Below the pieces are notes generated by a model that saw only the letters and a list, made by a program, of their open reading frames with translations, made no database searches and had not been told where the DNA came from. The position numbers and the translations under genes are program-made. From Tersicoccus phoenicis (GTDB lineage Bacteria > Actinomycetota > Actinomycetes > Actinomycetales > Micrococcaceae), in the NCBI RefSeq assembly GCF_001968835.1, contig NZ_MRDE01000072.1:124001-188000 (forward strand): 64,000 nucleotides of DNA, in the 5' to 3' direction. Shown in pieces: positions 1 through 9,018 of this stretch. Numbering within the stretch: the first letter of the stretch is position 1; every line of letters starts with the position of its first letter.

Positions 1-435
1 GTTGAGCAGCTGGCCCACCACGTATCCGGCCATGCTCGCGATCACGATCTGCGGCACCTGCCCGAGCGCGCCCTCCAGCGCGGACTGCTTCGCGGTGCCG
101 TACGCGTCCGTGAATCCGGGCAGGGCGATGATGACGACGAAGGCCAGGGACGCGAGCAGCGACAGGGCGAAACCGGTGACGACGGTGCGACGGGCGGCCG
201 CGAAGCCGTACACCTCGCTGAGCACGTCGCCGAGGACGTAGGCCAGCGGGAACAGGAAGAACCCACCGTCGGTCACGATGGTGAAGTCGCCGAACACCGG
301 CCCGATCAGCACGCCCTTCGACGCCCCGACGTTCGACAGGATCAGGACCACGCAGAACAGGGCGACGAGGATGTCGAAGTAGCGGCGGTTGCGGGTGGCG
401 AACGCGGCGCGGTGGGGCGTGACGGCGACGCTCAT
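1..435 (-). CDS. yhhQ: Queuosine precursor transporter (YhhQ/VUT family), 3' part missing
   Basis: The gene runs off the left edge, so only the first 145 residues are present. The product is an integral membrane protein of the DUF165/VUT family, which imports queuosine precursors such as preQ0/preQ1 for tRNA modification. Hydrophobic segments are visible at about residues 21-37 (FDILVALFCVVLILSNV), 52-68 and 87-105. The family motif around GGFFLFPLAYVLGDVLSEVYG (about 56-76) is intact. Translation is taken from the ATG at 433-435. Family assignment is confident; substrate is inferred from the family. Confidence 0.85.
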   Translation of the reverse strand, partial: MSVAVTPHRAAFATRNRRYFDILVALFCVVLILSNVGASKGVLIGPVFGDFTIVTDGGFFLFPLAYVLGDVLSEVYGFAAARRTVVTGFALSLLASLAFVVIIALPGFTDAYGTAKQSALEGALGQVPQIVIASMAGYVVGQLLN

Positions 436-637
436 GACAGGTGCCTCTCGAGACGGGTGCGACGGCGACCCACGCGACGGTGTCGCGGGATGCGGATGCT
501 GTGCGCCGGACCGCCTGCCACCCGGTCGGGACGCGCCCGCTTCGCGGGCACCGCCATTCTGTCACGCGTCGTTCGCCGCGGTGGAGCGACCTTGGGGTGC
601 AGTCCGGGTGCAGTCCGCAGGGTGAACAATGGTGCCC

Positions 638-1486
638 ATGGCACAACTCCCCTCTGCAGCCTCACCCGACGCGCCCGCCGCGCCCGACGCGCCCGCAGTC
701 GTCCTGACCATCGCCGGGTCCGAAGCGACCGGCGGGGCCGGCGCCCAGACCGATCTGAAGACGTTCCAGCAGTCCGGGGTGTTCGGGATCGCCGCCCTGA
801 CCTGCATCGTCTCGTTCGACCCCAAGAACGACTGGAACCACCGCTTCGTCCCGGTCGAACCGCAGGTCATCACCGACCAGCTGGAGGCCATCTCCGCGGC
901 CTACACCATCGAGACCGTGAAGATCGGCATGCTCGGCACCCCCGCGACCATCGAGGTGGTGGCCGGGTGGCTCGCCGAGCACACGCCGCGCACCGTGGTG
1001 CTCGATCCGGTCCTGATCTGCAAGGGACAGGAGCCCGGCGCCGCGCTGGACACCGATCAGGCACTCAAACAGCACATCCTGCCGCGCGCCACGTTCGTGA
1101 CGCCCAACCACTTCGAGTCGATCCAGCTCTCCGGCATGACGGACATCGACTCGGTGGAGGACCTGACCGAGGCCGCACGCCGCATCCACGACGCCAGCGG
1201 CGCCGTCGTGCTCGCCAAGGGCGGCGTCCGGCTGGCCGGCGACTCGGCCCAGGACGTGTTCTTCGACGGGAGCCACGTCGACATCCTGACGGCACCGAAG
1301 ATCGGTGACGTGGCCGTCAGCGGCGCGGGCTGTACGCTGGCGGCCGCGGTCGCCGCGGAGCTCGGCAAGGGCGCGGACCCGCTGACCGCGGCCCGCACCG
1401 CGAAATCCCTGGTGACGGCGGCGATCCAGGGTCGGGTCTCGTCCAACGCACCGTTCGACGCCGTGTGGCAGGGCGCTGCAGGCTGA
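638..1486 (+). CDS. thiD: ThiD/PdxK-type hydroxymethylpyrimidine / pyridoxine kinase
   Basis: This is a ribokinase-fold kinase of about 282 residues. It matches the Gram-positive ThiD2/PdxK group, which phosphorylates 4-amino-5-hydroxymethyl-2-methylpyrimidine and/or pyridoxal-type substrates. Family signatures seen are LTIAGSEATGGAGAQTDL near the N-terminus, KIGMLG in the middle, and the anion-hole/catalytic stretch GDVAVSGAGCTLAAA near residue 230. The start could be ATG 629 or ATG 638. I chose 638 because it follows an AACAAT box by 7 nt, the same layout as the gene at 6975. No thiamine gene lies beside it, so the choice between vitamin B1 and B6 roles is open. Confidence 0.8.
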   Translation: MAQLPSAASPDAPAAPDAPAVVLTIAGSEATGGAGAQTDLKTFQQSGVFGIAALTCIVSFDPKNDWNHRFVPVEPQVITDQLEAISAAYTIETVKIGMLGTPATIEVVAGWLAEHTPRTVVLDPVLICKGQEPGAALDTDQALKQHILPRATFVTPNHFESIQLSGMTDIDSVEDLTEAARRIHDASGAVVLAKGGVRLAGDSAQDVFFDGSHVDILTAPKIGDVAVSGAGCTLAAAVAAELGKGADPLTAARTAKSLVTAAIQGRVSSNAPFDAVWQGAAG

Positions 1487-1558
1487 GCAGGGCGATCGGC
1501 AGCTTCCTTATCATCGTTGCGGCAGGTCACGGCACGGTCAAGATCCGGCCGCGCATCG

Positions 1559-1587
1559 TTGACATGTGACCAACCTGACATCAGGGT
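1559..1587 (+). promoter_or_regulatory. Probable promoter of the subtilase gene
   Basis: TTGACA at 1559-1564 and CAGGGT at 1582-1587 are separated by 17 bp. This would give a leader of about 135 nt before the subtilase ATG. A GTTGAC (1558-1563) / GTCAAC (1592-1597) inverted repeat brackets it, which may be chance. The rest of the 1487-1728 gap shows nothing else. Confidence 0.4.
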
Positions 1588-1728
1588 AGGAGTCAACCGC
1601 TGTCGCTCGATGGCGGCCACCGGAGTCATCCGGGTCATCACCGCACGCGAGCAGAACCTTCCCGTCGCGCCGCTGCGTCCCGATCGGACGCGGACGCGAT
1701 GTTCTGCTCGCCCTCTTCGAGGAGAAGC

Positions 1729-4700
1729 ATGAAAAGAGCGCGCAACCGGGGCCTGGGACGGGCCCTGCTGGCGACCCTGACAGGTGCCGCACTCGTGACG
1801 AGTTTCGCGACACCCGCCATGGCCGACCAGAATTCTGGTCCCACCCCCCCGGCCCAGGGGCTGAAGTCACAGCCCGTCAAGGCCACCAAGATCTCGCCCC
1901 GGCTCGCCAGCGCGTCGGGGCAGACTTCTGTATTCGTCCAGTTCACCGGTCAGGGTGCGTTCGACCGCACCCAGCCCGTCGGCGTCAAACGCGGCACGCA
2001 GAAGCCGGTCGCACGGGTCGCCGAGGTCAAAGCCATCCGCGCCAGCATCACCTCGGCCGCGCGGTCGGCGGCGAGCGCGGCGGGTGCGAGCACGCTCTAC
2101 ACCACCACCAACACGATTCCCGGTGTCGCCCTGCGCGGCGACGCGGCCGCCCTGCGCGCCTTGGCCAAGCAGGCCAACGTCGTCAAGATCACCCCGCTGG
2201 TGCCGAAGAAGCCCAGCAACAAGGGCACGGACATCGACACCCGAGCCCTGGACTCGTGGGTGCAGAAGAAGGCGACCGGTGAGGGCACGACGATCGCCGT
2301 GATCGACACCGGTATCGACTACACCCACACCGATTTCGGCGGCCCGGGCACGGCGGCGGCGTTCGCTCAGGCGAAGGCCTCCCCGACGGTGCCGGCCGGC
2401 CTCTACGACCCGGCGAAGTTCGCCGGTGGTTACGACCTGGTGGGCGACGACTACAACGCCGATCCCAGCTCGGCGACGTATCAGCCGGTGCCGAAGCCGG
2501 ACGCCAACCCGCTGGACTGCAACGGGCACGGCACTCACGTGGCCGGCACCGCCGCCGGGTACGGCGTGAACGCCGACGGCTCGACCTTCACCGGCGACTA
2601 CGGCACCCTGACCGCCGACACGGTCAACGCCATGCGCATCGGCCCGGGTTCGGCCCCCAAGGCCAAGCTCGTCGGGCTGCGCGTTTTCGGCTGTGACGGC
2701 TCGTCCGACGTCGTCGGTTCGGCCCTGGACCGGGTCCTCGACCCGAACGGGGACGGCGATTTCAGCGATCGGGCGCAGATCGTGAACATGTCCCTGGGCA
2801 GCGACTGGTCCCCCACGGACGATCCCGAGAACGCCATCGTCGACAATCTGACGGATCAGAACATTCTCTCCGTGGTGGCTTCCGGCAACGCCGGTGACAG
2901 CTACGACATCGGCGGTTCACCGGGCAACGCCCGGTCGTCCCTGACCGTGGCGAACAGCATCGGCTCGCAGGTCACCCTCGACCGGGTCGATGTCCTGGCA
3001 CCGGCGAACGTCGCCGGTCAGGCGCAGGGCCAGTACTCCGCCAACTTCGACTACAACGCCGCCGGCGTCACGCAGGCGCAACTGACCGGCACGGTGGTCG
3101 TGCCGGACGCGGCCAACAAGTTCGGCTGCCAGGCGTTCCCTGCCGGGTCCCTGACCGGCAAGTGGGTGTGGCTGCAGTGGGAGGAGAACGGTTCCTTCCC
3201 GTGCGGTTCGGCCGCGCGGTTCAACAACGCGGAGAAGGCCGGCGCCACGGGTGTCGTGCTCGACTCGCCGCGGGACGTGTTCGACTCGGGCATCGCGGGC
3301 AACGCCACCATCCCGGGTATCCAGCTGAACCGGACCTCGTCCGACAAGCTGCGCCCGGCGGCCACCGCAGGCACCCTGCAGCTGCGGCTGAGCCCGGACT
3401 ACATCGGCACCGCCGGTGGCGCCTCGGGCCAGAAGGACCAGCTCAATGCCAGCTCCTCCCGTGGCGTGCACGGCTCCAACGGCATCATCAAGCCCGATGT
3501 CGCCGCCGCGGGCACTCTGATCGGCTCCGCCGCCGTGGGCAGCGGTAACAAGCCGAACGTCAAGTCGGGTACCTCGATGGCGACTCCGCACGTGGCCGGC
3601 ATCGCGGCGCTGGTCCGAGGCAAGTACCCGTTCCTCACGGCGACGCAGACCAAGGCGCTGGTGATGAACACCGCCAACAAGGACGTGCTCACCGCGGACG
3701 GCACCCCGTACGGCCCGAACCGGGTCGGTTCGGGTCGGGTGGACGCCCTGGAGGCGCTCAATTCCCCGACGTACGCCTACGCGACGGACGACCCGACGCT
3801 GACCAGCATCAACTTCGGCGTCCTCGAGGTGACCGACAAGCCGGTGACGGTCACGAAGAACGTCACGGTGCGGAACAACACCACTACCGCGGTGAGCTAC
3901 GCGGCCGCCTTCCGGGCTTCCAGCCAGGTGCCCGGTGTGGCCTACGCGGTACCCGCCACCGTGTCGGTGCCGGCCGCCGCTTCGGCCACCGTCCCGATCA
4001 CGATGACGATCAACGACCCTCGGGCGCTGGCCAAGTCGATGGACCCGTCACTCGAGACGGAGCAGCAGGGCCTGGCCCGGCAGTTCATGGCCGAGGCCGC
4101 CGGTCGGCTGACTCTGACGGCCGCGTCGAAGCCGGTGCTGCGCGTACCGGTGTACGCGTCGGTGAAGCCGGCGTCGGCAATGTCCGCCGGGACCGTGTCC
4201 TTCAGCGCCAATCCGACCAGCACCCTGGTGCCGCTCTCGGGTCGGGGCAACACGCAGACCGGGTTCGGCGCCGTCGTCGGCGGCTTCCAGCTCGGGGCGT
4301 CGAGCACGCGCCTGCCGGATTCGACCGCGCCGCAGCGTGACGTCGTCGACCTGCAGTACGTGGGGGCGAACAGCTCGGTCCCGGCGGTCGCCGCGGCCGG
4401 CGGCAACGCCCGGACCGACGGTGTGGTCAACTTCGGGATCTCCACCTGGGCCAACAACCCGGCGATCGCCGCGAGCACCGAGTTCGACGTCGAGGTGGAC
4501 ACCAACCGGGACGGCAAGACGGACTACGTCACCTTCACGACCCGTCAGACCGGTGTGGACCTGGTCCTCGCGGCCACGTATCCGGTGGTGAACGGCAAGC
4601 TCGCCGCTGACCCGGTGGATGTGCGGCCGCTCAACGGCCGGACCGGTGAGACCGACACGAACACCTTCGACACCAACGCCTTCACCCTCCCGGTGCGGGC

Positions 4701-5751
4701 GGGTGTCTACGGCCTGGACCTGTCGAAGTCGGCGCCGATCCAGTACCGCGTGTCCAGTTTCAACGGCTACAGCAACAGTGCGATCGACTCCACTAGCTGG
4801 ATCGCGTACAACCTGAGCCAGCCGAACGTCGCGTTCGGCAACGCGGACGGTTCCGTCCTGTTCGCCGACGTGCCGAACACGGGCCTGCCGGCCCAGCGAT
4901 CGGCCTCCGGTGGCGCGGCACAGGCGCTGTTCCTGCACCTGCACAACGCGACCGGCGACCTGTCGGCCACGGACGGCGAGAAGGCGCAGGTGGTCCCGGT
5001 CACACTGCCGGCGCCGGCGTCGCCGTCGATCCCGTCGGCCTCCACGGTGACCACTATCGATCCGGGCGGTCGCTTGTGGGCTTACCCGGCCGACGGCCGG
5101 GGCGGTGTGACGCCACGCAAGCAGATCGGTGCGGGCTGGCAGAACGCCGTGTCGACCTCGGTGGTCGACTGGAACGGCGACCAGGTGCTCGACGTCGTCG
5201 CCCAGTGGAAGGACGGCCGACTGACGGTCTACCCGGGCGTGCGGACCGGCGGGTTCGCCACTCCGGTGACCCTCGCCTCCTCCGGGTGGGCCACCAAGAA
5301 GGTTCTCGCCACCCAGTGGACACGTACCGGCGCTCCGGGAATCCTGACCATCGAGAGCAACGGTGACATGCGGTACTACCCGAACACCAATGGTCTGATC
5401 GGTGCCAGCTCGGTGATCGGGCGGGGCTGGAGCGGGTTCGAGATCTCGGACACGGACTGGGACAAGGACGGGTCCACCGATCTGGTCGCTCGCAACACCC
5501 GCGGTGAGCTTCTGGTTTATCGCAGCAACGGCGCCGGAGGTTTCCTCAATGAGGCACGTCCGGTGGTCGGTCGCGGCTGGCAGATCATGTCCGACATCGT
5601 TGCCCGTCCCGACTTCACGGGCAACGGCTCGCTCAGCGTGCTGGGCATCGACAACGCCGGGAAGCTGCGGAACTACCGGGTGGTCAACAAGGCGTTCACC
5701 ACGATGAACATCGTGGGCACCGGCTGGACCGGGTACAAGCTGAGCGAGTGA
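1729..5751 (+). CDS. Secreted subtilisin-family serine protease with PA insert and FG-GAP-like C-terminus
   Basis: This is a 1340-residue exported S8 peptidase. The N-terminus has a signal peptide (basic MKRARNR, hydrophobic core, cleavage after ATPAMA at residue 32), then a propeptide. The catalytic triad is Asp193 (VIDTGIDYTH), His267 (NGHGTHVAG) and Ser616 (GTSMATPHVAG). A protease-associated insert lies between His and Ser, as in C5a-peptidase/lactocepin-like subtilases. The C-terminal third carries repeated DxDxDG-type segments (DWNGDQVLD, DTDWDKDGSTD, DTNRDGKTD) typical of FG-GAP/VCBS beta-propeller blades that bind calcium. Start: the ATG at 1729 has a GAGGAG Shine-Dalgarno 5 nt upstream and gives a proper signal peptide. 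It is monocistronic. Confidence 0.9.
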   Translation: MKRARNRGLGRALLATLTGAALVTSFATPAMADQNSGPTPPAQGLKSQPVKATKISPRLASASGQTSVFVQFTGQGAFDRTQPVGVKRGTQKPVARVAEVKAIRASITSAARSAASAAGASTLYTTTNTIPGVALRGDAAALRALAKQANVVKITPLVPKKPSNKGTDIDTRALDSWVQKKATGEGTTIAVIDTGIDYTHTDFGGPGTAAAFAQAKASPTVPAGLYDPAKFAGGYDLVGDDYNADPSSATYQPVPKPDANPLDCNGHGTHVAGTAAGYGVNADGSTFTGDYGTLTADTVNAMRIGPGSAPKAKLVGLRVFGCDGSSDVVGSALDRVLDPNGDGDFSDRAQIVNMSLGSDWSPTDDPENAIVDNLTDQNILSVVASGNAGDSYDIGGSPGNARSSLTVANSIGSQVTLDRVDVLAPANVAGQAQGQYSANFDYNAAGVTQAQLTGTVVVPDAANKFGCQAFPAGSLTGKWVWLQWEENGSFPCGSAARFNNAEKAGATGVVLDSPRDVFDSGIAGNATIPGIQLNRTSSDKLRPAATAGTLQLRLSPDYIGTAGGASGQKDQLNASSSRGVHGSNGIIKPDVAAAGTLIGSAAVGSGNKPNVKSGTSMATPHVAGIAALVRGKYPFLTATQTKALVMNTANKDVLTADGTPYGPNRVGSGRVDALEALNSPTYAYATDDPTLTSINFGVLEVTDKPVTVTKNVTVRNNTTTAVSYAAAFRASSQVPGVAYAVPATVSVPAAASATVPITMTINDPRALAKSMDPSLETEQQGLARQFMAEAAGRLTLTAASKPVLRVPVYASVKPASAMSAGTVSFSANPTSTLVPLSGRGNTQTGFGAVVGGFQLGASSTRLPDSTAPQRDVVDLQYVGANSSVPAVAAAGGNARTDGVVNFGISTWANNPAIAASTEFDVEVDTNRDGKTDYVTFTTRQTGVDLVLAATYPVVNGKLAADPVDVRPLNGRTGETDTNTFDTNAFTLPVRAGVYGLDLSKSAPIQYRVSSFNGYSNSAIDSTSWIAYNLSQPNVAFGNADGSVLFADVPNTGLPAQRSASGGAAQALFLHLHNATGDLSATDGEKAQVVPVTLPAPASPSIPSASTVTTIDPGGRLWAYPADGRGGVTPRKQIGAGWQNAVSTSVVDWNGDQVLDVVAQWKDGRLTVYPGVRTGGFATPVTLASSGWATKKVLATQWTRTGAPGILTIESNGDMRYYPNTNGLIGASSVIGRGWSGFEISDTDWDKDGSTDLVARNTRGELLVYRSNGAGGFLNEARPVVGRGWQIMSDIVARPDFTGNGSLSVLGIDNAGKLRNYRVVNKAFTTMNIVGTGWTGYKLSE

Positions 5752-5791
5752 TCCATCCCGTGGCCCCTTCCCGGAGGGACCGCTGAACCGG

Positions 5792-5818
5792 GGGCCGGTG
5801 GCGATCAGTCACCGGCCC
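5792..5818 (+). terminator. Hairpin after the subtilase gene
   Basis: GGGCCGGTG (5792-5800) and CACCGGCCC (5810-5818) form a perfect 9-bp stem with a 9-nt loop, 40 bp after the subtilase stop and before the convergent gene. There is no T-run, which is common for terminators in GC-rich actinobacteria. Confidence 0.55.
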
Positions 5819-5853
5819 TCGGTGCTGTCCGGGATCGTCCGCAACGGTGGCGT

Positions 5854-6492
5854 TCAACGGCCACAGCTCAGCCGGCCGGACCCGGTCGTGTCCACCACTC
5901 CGGCGTCGGTCAGCTGGCGGAACCGGGTGCCGAGGACGAGGTCGACGGCCGTCCCGGACCGCTCGTCCTCCCGATAGACGGACCCGGGAAGCTGCCGCTG
6001 CACGGTCAGCGCCGCCGATCGACCCGCTCGGCCGGCGACCACGACGACGGGCGCGCGGTCCTCCACCGCGCGGTTGCCGACCGCGGTGATCTCGAGGCCG
6101 CGCTCCCGCAGCCGCGCCGCGACCGAGGCCGCCAACCCCGGCGTCGTCGTCGCGTTGAACACCCCCACCCGCACCCGGCCCGCCGCCGCCGGCACCACCG
6201 GGTCGATCGGGCAGCCGGCGGCGTCCACGGTGGGCCGGGGTGTTGCGGACGCGGACGTCGACGGCGCGGACGCGGGGAACGGACGGTATCCCTGCACCAT
6301 GGCCAGCACCAGGACCAGCGCCGAGCCGAGCACCACCAGCGTCAGGACCAGCACCAGGCCGTGCAGCAGCCGGTGACGGTGCCGGTTCCGTTCCCGCTCG
6401 GGCTCATCGGCCCGCAGGATGCGGTGCAACTCCTCGCTGGTGACGATGTGGTGACCGTGCAGGTCCAGAGGGTCGCGCGGCCGTCGCGCCAC
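5854..6492 (-). CDS. LytR_C-domain membrane protein
   Basis: The protein has 212 residues. A basic cytoplasmic N-terminus (with ARRPRDPLDLHGHH) is followed by one transmembrane helix at about residues 45-68 (HGLVLVLTLVVLGSALVLVL). A Ser/Thr/Ala linker leads to an extracellular LytR_C domain (RVGVFNATTTPGLAASVAARLRERG). This domain is known as the C-terminal accessory module of LytR-CpsA-Psr ligases, but the catalytic LCP domain is absent here. GTG 6492 was chosen because AAAGG lies just upstream and the protein then begins at the conserved region. It follows the small gene at 6543 on the same strand with a 50-bp gap, a pairing common in Actinobacteria. Role in the cell envelope is inferred. 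Confidence 0.75.
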   Translation of the reverse strand: MARRPRDPLDLHGHHIVTSEELHRILRADEPERERNRHRHRLLHGLVLVLTLVVLGSALVLVLAMVQGYRPFPASAPSTSASATPRPTVDAAGCPIDPVVPAAAGRVRVGVFNATTTPGLAASVAARLRERGLEITAVGNRAVEDRAPVVVVAGRAGRSAALTVQRQLPGSVYREDERSGTAVDLVLGTRFRQLTDAGVVDTTGSGRLSCGR

Positions 6493-6542
6493 GGGGGCCG
6501 CCTTTCTGCCGTCGGTCCGGCTTCGTGGACCTTCGGTCCGTT

Positions 6543-6842
6543 TCAGTCCTCGATCTCGAGCACGCGGGCGTGCATCACCGCCCGCCGGTGCAGGGCCGAG
6601 CGGACCGCTCGGTGCAGGCCGTCCTCGAGGTACAGCTGCCCGCGCCACTTGACCACGTGCGGGAACAGGTCGCCGTAGAAGGTGCTGTCCTCCGCGAGCA
6701 GGGCCTCCAGGTCCAGGGTCCGCCGGGTGGTGACCAGCTGGTCGAGGCGCACCTGGCGCGGAGCGACCGCGGCCCAGTCCTTCGGTGTGGCCAGGCCATG
6801 GTCCGGATAGGGTCGGCCCTCACCGACCGCCGCGAAGATCAT
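6543..6842 (-). CDS. Small conserved actinobacterial protein, often labelled VapB-like antitoxin
   Basis: This is a 99-residue protein with the segments VRLDQLVTTRRTLDLEALL and LYLEDGLHRAVRSAL. The second resembles the ParB/sulfiredoxin-like fold (DGxHR). Homologues are conserved beside LytR_C-domain genes in many actinobacteria and are often auto-annotated as VapB-family antitoxins. No toxin gene is present beside it here, so a toxin-antitoxin role is unsupported. Its ATG sits 6 nt after TAGCAT on the minus strand, so the mRNA is probably leaderless. Function unknown. Confidence 0.7.
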   Translation of the reverse strand: MIFAAVGEGRPYPDHGLATPKDWAAVAPRQVRLDQLVTTRRTLDLEALLAEDSTFYGDLFPHVVKWRGQLYLEDGLHRAVRSALHRRAVMHARVLEIED

Positions 6843-6848
6843 TGGACC

Positions 6849-6854
6849 ATGCTA
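6849..6854 (-). promoter_or_regulatory. -10 box (TAGCAT), leaderless promoter
   Basis: On the minus strand TAGCAT ends 6 nt before the ATG at 6842, so transcription should begin at or within a base of the start codon. Confidence 0.5.
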
Positions 6855-6961
6855 GGCACAGCCCCGACCACGGTGCCTCTCGCGCGGGGTCCGGGGCCCG
6901 CTGTCCGGGACGAGGCGTCAGGTCCGAGGCCCACTGCACGGACCGAGCGCGGGCGGGCTGC

Positions 6962-6967
6962 CACACT
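6962..6967 (+). promoter_or_regulatory. -10 box (CACACT), leaderless promoter
   Basis: CACACT ends 7 nt before the ATG at 6975, and no Shine-Dalgarno is present. Confidence 0.4.
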
Positions 6968-6974
6968 GGTGCCC

Positions 6975-7877
6975 ATGGACATCGCCCCTCCCTTCGCGTC
7001 CTCGCCGGCCCCGTTCGGTCTCCTGCTCGACGTGGACGGGCCGATCGCCAACACGGTGACCCGCACCATCGAGGTCGAGAGCATCGTCACCGACCTGGTG
7101 GCTCTGGGCAACACGGGGATCCCGCTGGCCTTCAACACCGGCCGCTCCGCCGAGTTCCTGCAGCGCGAGGTGACCCCACGCCTGCGGGACGCCGGCATGG
7201 ATCCGCGAGCGCGACTACACGCGATCGGGGAGAAGGGCGGCACCTGGTTCAGCTCCGGGGAGCCGAGCGGAACGGTGCACGTCGACGAGTCGGTGCGACT
7301 GCCCGCGCTCATCACCGACCTCGTCCGGCCGTTACTGACGGGCCGGTACGGCACCCACATGTTCCTGGACGAGGGCAAGCTGGCGATGGTGACCCTCGAG
7401 CAGTCGACCGCCGTGACCAACGACGCCTACCTGAGCGTGCAGGCGGACTTCGACGCGGAGCTGCTCGCCGCCCTGACCCACGCGGGCATCGGCTGGATCC
7501 ACGAGGTGTACGACCGGCGGTTCCACCCCGACGAGCAGGGCAACACACCGGTCCGGGTCGAGCCGACGATCATCTCCACGGACATCCAGCACGAACGGTC
7601 GGGCAAGGCACTCGGGGCGGAGCGCGCCCTGGAACTGTTTGACGACGACGGGCCGCTGCCGCGGCGGTGGTACACGGTGGGCGACACCCCGTCGGACTAC
7701 GCGATGGCCGACTGGCTGCACGAACGCGGTCACGACGTCGTGCACGTGGACGTGCGGCCGGTGCCGCGCCGGGAGGACCCGCCCTACCCGGTGGAAGCCG
7801 TGGATGATGTCGAACCCGACGTCGCGGCCGCCCGCTTCCTGCGCGAGCGGGTGGCGGAGATGCGACTGGGCAGCTGA
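6975..7877 (+). CDS. HAD-superfamily hydrolase
   Basis: This is a 300-residue cytoplasmic protein of the haloacid dehalogenase superfamily. Motif I is LLDVDGPI (about residues 17-24) with the two catalytic aspartates. Motif II is FNTGRS (about 53-58), and motif IV is VGDTPSDYAMADWL near residue 235, supplying the Mg2+ ligands. The middle part is a large cap region, as in Cof/sucrose-phosphatase-like members. Substrate cannot be told from the sequence. It stands alone, divergent from the 6543 gene, with about 120 bp between them. Start: ATG 6975 follows a -10-like box by 7 nt; an upstream in-frame extension would read into the divergent promoter. Confidence 0.75.
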   Translation: MDIAPPFASSPAPFGLLLDVDGPIANTVTRTIEVESIVTDLVALGNTGIPLAFNTGRSAEFLQREVTPRLRDAGMDPRARLHAIGEKGGTWFSSGEPSGTVHVDESVRLPALITDLVRPLLTGRYGTHMFLDEGKLAMVTLEQSTAVTNDAYLSVQADFDAELLAALTHAGIGWIHEVYDRRFHPDEQGNTPVRVEPTIISTDIQHERSGKALGAERALELFDDDGPLPRRWYTVGDTPSDYAMADWLHERGHDVVHVDVRPVPRREDPPYPVEAVDDVEPDVAAARFLRERVAEMRLGS

Positions 7878-7909
7878 CCCGCAGCCCTCACTCCATCAGG
7901 GGGAGCGGC

Positions 7910-7915
7910 TAGGCT
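7910..7915 (+). promoter_or_regulatory. -10 box (TAGGCT)
   Basis: TAGGCT precedes the small membrane protein gene at 7960 and would give a leader of about 38 nt containing its GGAGG ribosome-binding site. Confidence 0.35.
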
Positions 7916-7959
7916 CCGAGGACGCAGGGCCAGAATGTCCTACAGAGATGGAGGAAACG

Positions 7960-8247
7960 ATGCGCTTGTTCGATCCCTCGAAGAGCCAGAAGAGCGAAGC
8001 GCACGCACGCTGGTACGCCACCATTGAAATCATCTACACCATCGTCGACTTCGCCGCTGCCGGCCTCTTCATCGTCGGCAGCATCCTGTTCTTTTCACCC
8101 TCGGCCATGACGCCGGCGCTGTGGTGCTTCCTCATCGGGTCCGTCTGCTTCGCGCTCAAGCCCACGTTGCGGCTCGTCCGTCAGCTCCACTACCTCAAAC
8201 TGGACAAGATCAGCACGCTGGCCGACATGGAACGTCACCACGGTTGA
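7960..8247 (+). CDS. Small YrhK-like membrane protein
   Basis: The product has 95 residues. It opens with MRLFDPSKSQKSEAHARWYATIEIIYT and has two hydrophobic helices (about 29-46 and 51-69), then HYLKLDK near the end. This matches the YrhK domain, a short two-helix membrane module of unknown function. I start it at ATG 7960 because GGAGG sits 5 nt upstream; the in-frame ATG 7948 lies before that ribosome-binding site. It is a single-gene unit. Confidence 0.7.
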   Translation: MRLFDPSKSQKSEAHARWYATIEIIYTIVDFAAAGLFIVGSILFFSPSAMTPALWCFLIGSVCFALKPTLRLVRQLHYLKLDKISTLADMERHHG

Positions 8248-8341
8248 TCCCACACCTGCGGCAGAGATCTCTACACATGGGCCGGACGCACGAGGGTCCC
8301 TGAATTGCGTTGTCGCAACACAAGGACCCTCGACATCACAC

Positions 8342-8429
8342 TGGCGGAGGATGGGGGATTTGAACCCCCGAGGGCGTTAACCCAACACGCGTTCCAGGCG
8401 TGCGCCATAGGCCGCTAGGCGAATCCTCC
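8342..8429 (-). tRNA. tRNA-Ser (anticodon GGA)
   Basis: The minus strand reads GGAGGAT at the 5' end of the acceptor stem and ATCCTCC-G at the 3' end, followed by an encoded CCA (8342-8344). The anticodon stem CACGC/GCGTG encloses CTGGAAC, giving anticodon GGA. A long variable arm (TTGGGTTAACGCCCTC) and the T-arm GGGGGTTCAAATCCCCC are present, as expected for a class II serine tRNA. Confidence 0.95.
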
Positions 8430-8499
8430 TGGTGGTGCCCGCGTACGAGCACCGTCTCACGATACCCGATAGCCGCACCGCCAACCCAATCCGGGCGGG

Positions 8500-8811
8500 T
8501 CAGGCCTCGTCGCCTCCCTCGTCCAGGCCACGCTGCGCCCGTTCGGCCTCCGGGGAGGCGCCCTCGGGAAGGGCGTCGGTGGCCGGCGGGACCTCGCTCG
8601 GCGCGTAGTCGGCGACGCCCGCATCGACGCGCTCTTCCTCCGTCGCCTCCGCCAGCTCGTCGAGTTCCTCGTCGTCGACCGGCTTCGCGCCGCCGTGGTA
8701 GCTGCGGTCCCGGCTGGGGAGCGCGTCGTCCTCGGGCTCCATCACGTCGTCGAGGCCGGGCTGATCGGGGTCTGACTGACCGGGACGGGACCGGTCGTTC
8801 GGGGTGCTCAC
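8500..8811 (-). CDS. Small acidic hypothetical protein
   Basis: This is a 103-residue, highly acidic, low-complexity protein rich in Asp, Glu, Pro and Ala (for example PVDDEELDELAEATEEERVDAG). No hydrophobic segment or known motif is visible, and I do not recognise the family. It may be a disordered cytoplasmic protein. GTG 8811 is 6 nt from an AAGGAG ribosome-binding site; the adjacent ATG 8814 is only 3 nt away, so GTG is preferred. It lies between tRNA-Ser and the SRP RNA. Confidence 0.55.
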   Translation of the reverse strand: MSTPNDRSRPGQSDPDQPGLDDVMEPEDDALPSRDRSYHGGAKPVDDEELDELAEATEEERVDAGVADYAPSEVPPATDALPEGASPEAERAQRGLDEGGDEA

Positions 8812-9004
8812 CATCGTCTCCTTCGTACGCGTCTGGCGCGGGTCGCGGTTCACGTCCGAGGTCGTCCGACCACGGTGGCGATCCGCTCGACGGTCACCGC
8901 GGCCACGGCCTCACTCGCAGACTAGCCACCCTCCGCCCGCGGGGACCAGTGGCCGACGAGGACAGCGTCACGGCGCCCGGCACGAGAGTGGAGCCCGGAT
9001 CCGT

Positions 9005-9010
9005 TAGACT
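9005..9010 (+). promoter_or_regulatory. -10 box (TAGACT) of the SRP RNA gene
   Basis: TAGACT ends about 9 nt before the start of the predicted SRP RNA stem, as expected for its promoter. The rest of 8812-9004 shows nothing I can name. Confidence 0.55.
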
Positions 9011-9018
9011 TGTTCGCA

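Noticed and set aside
6543-6842. Toxin-antitoxin module
   Set aside because: No toxin gene adjoins it, and the protein lacks a ribbon-helix-helix or other antitoxin DNA-binding domain that I can see.
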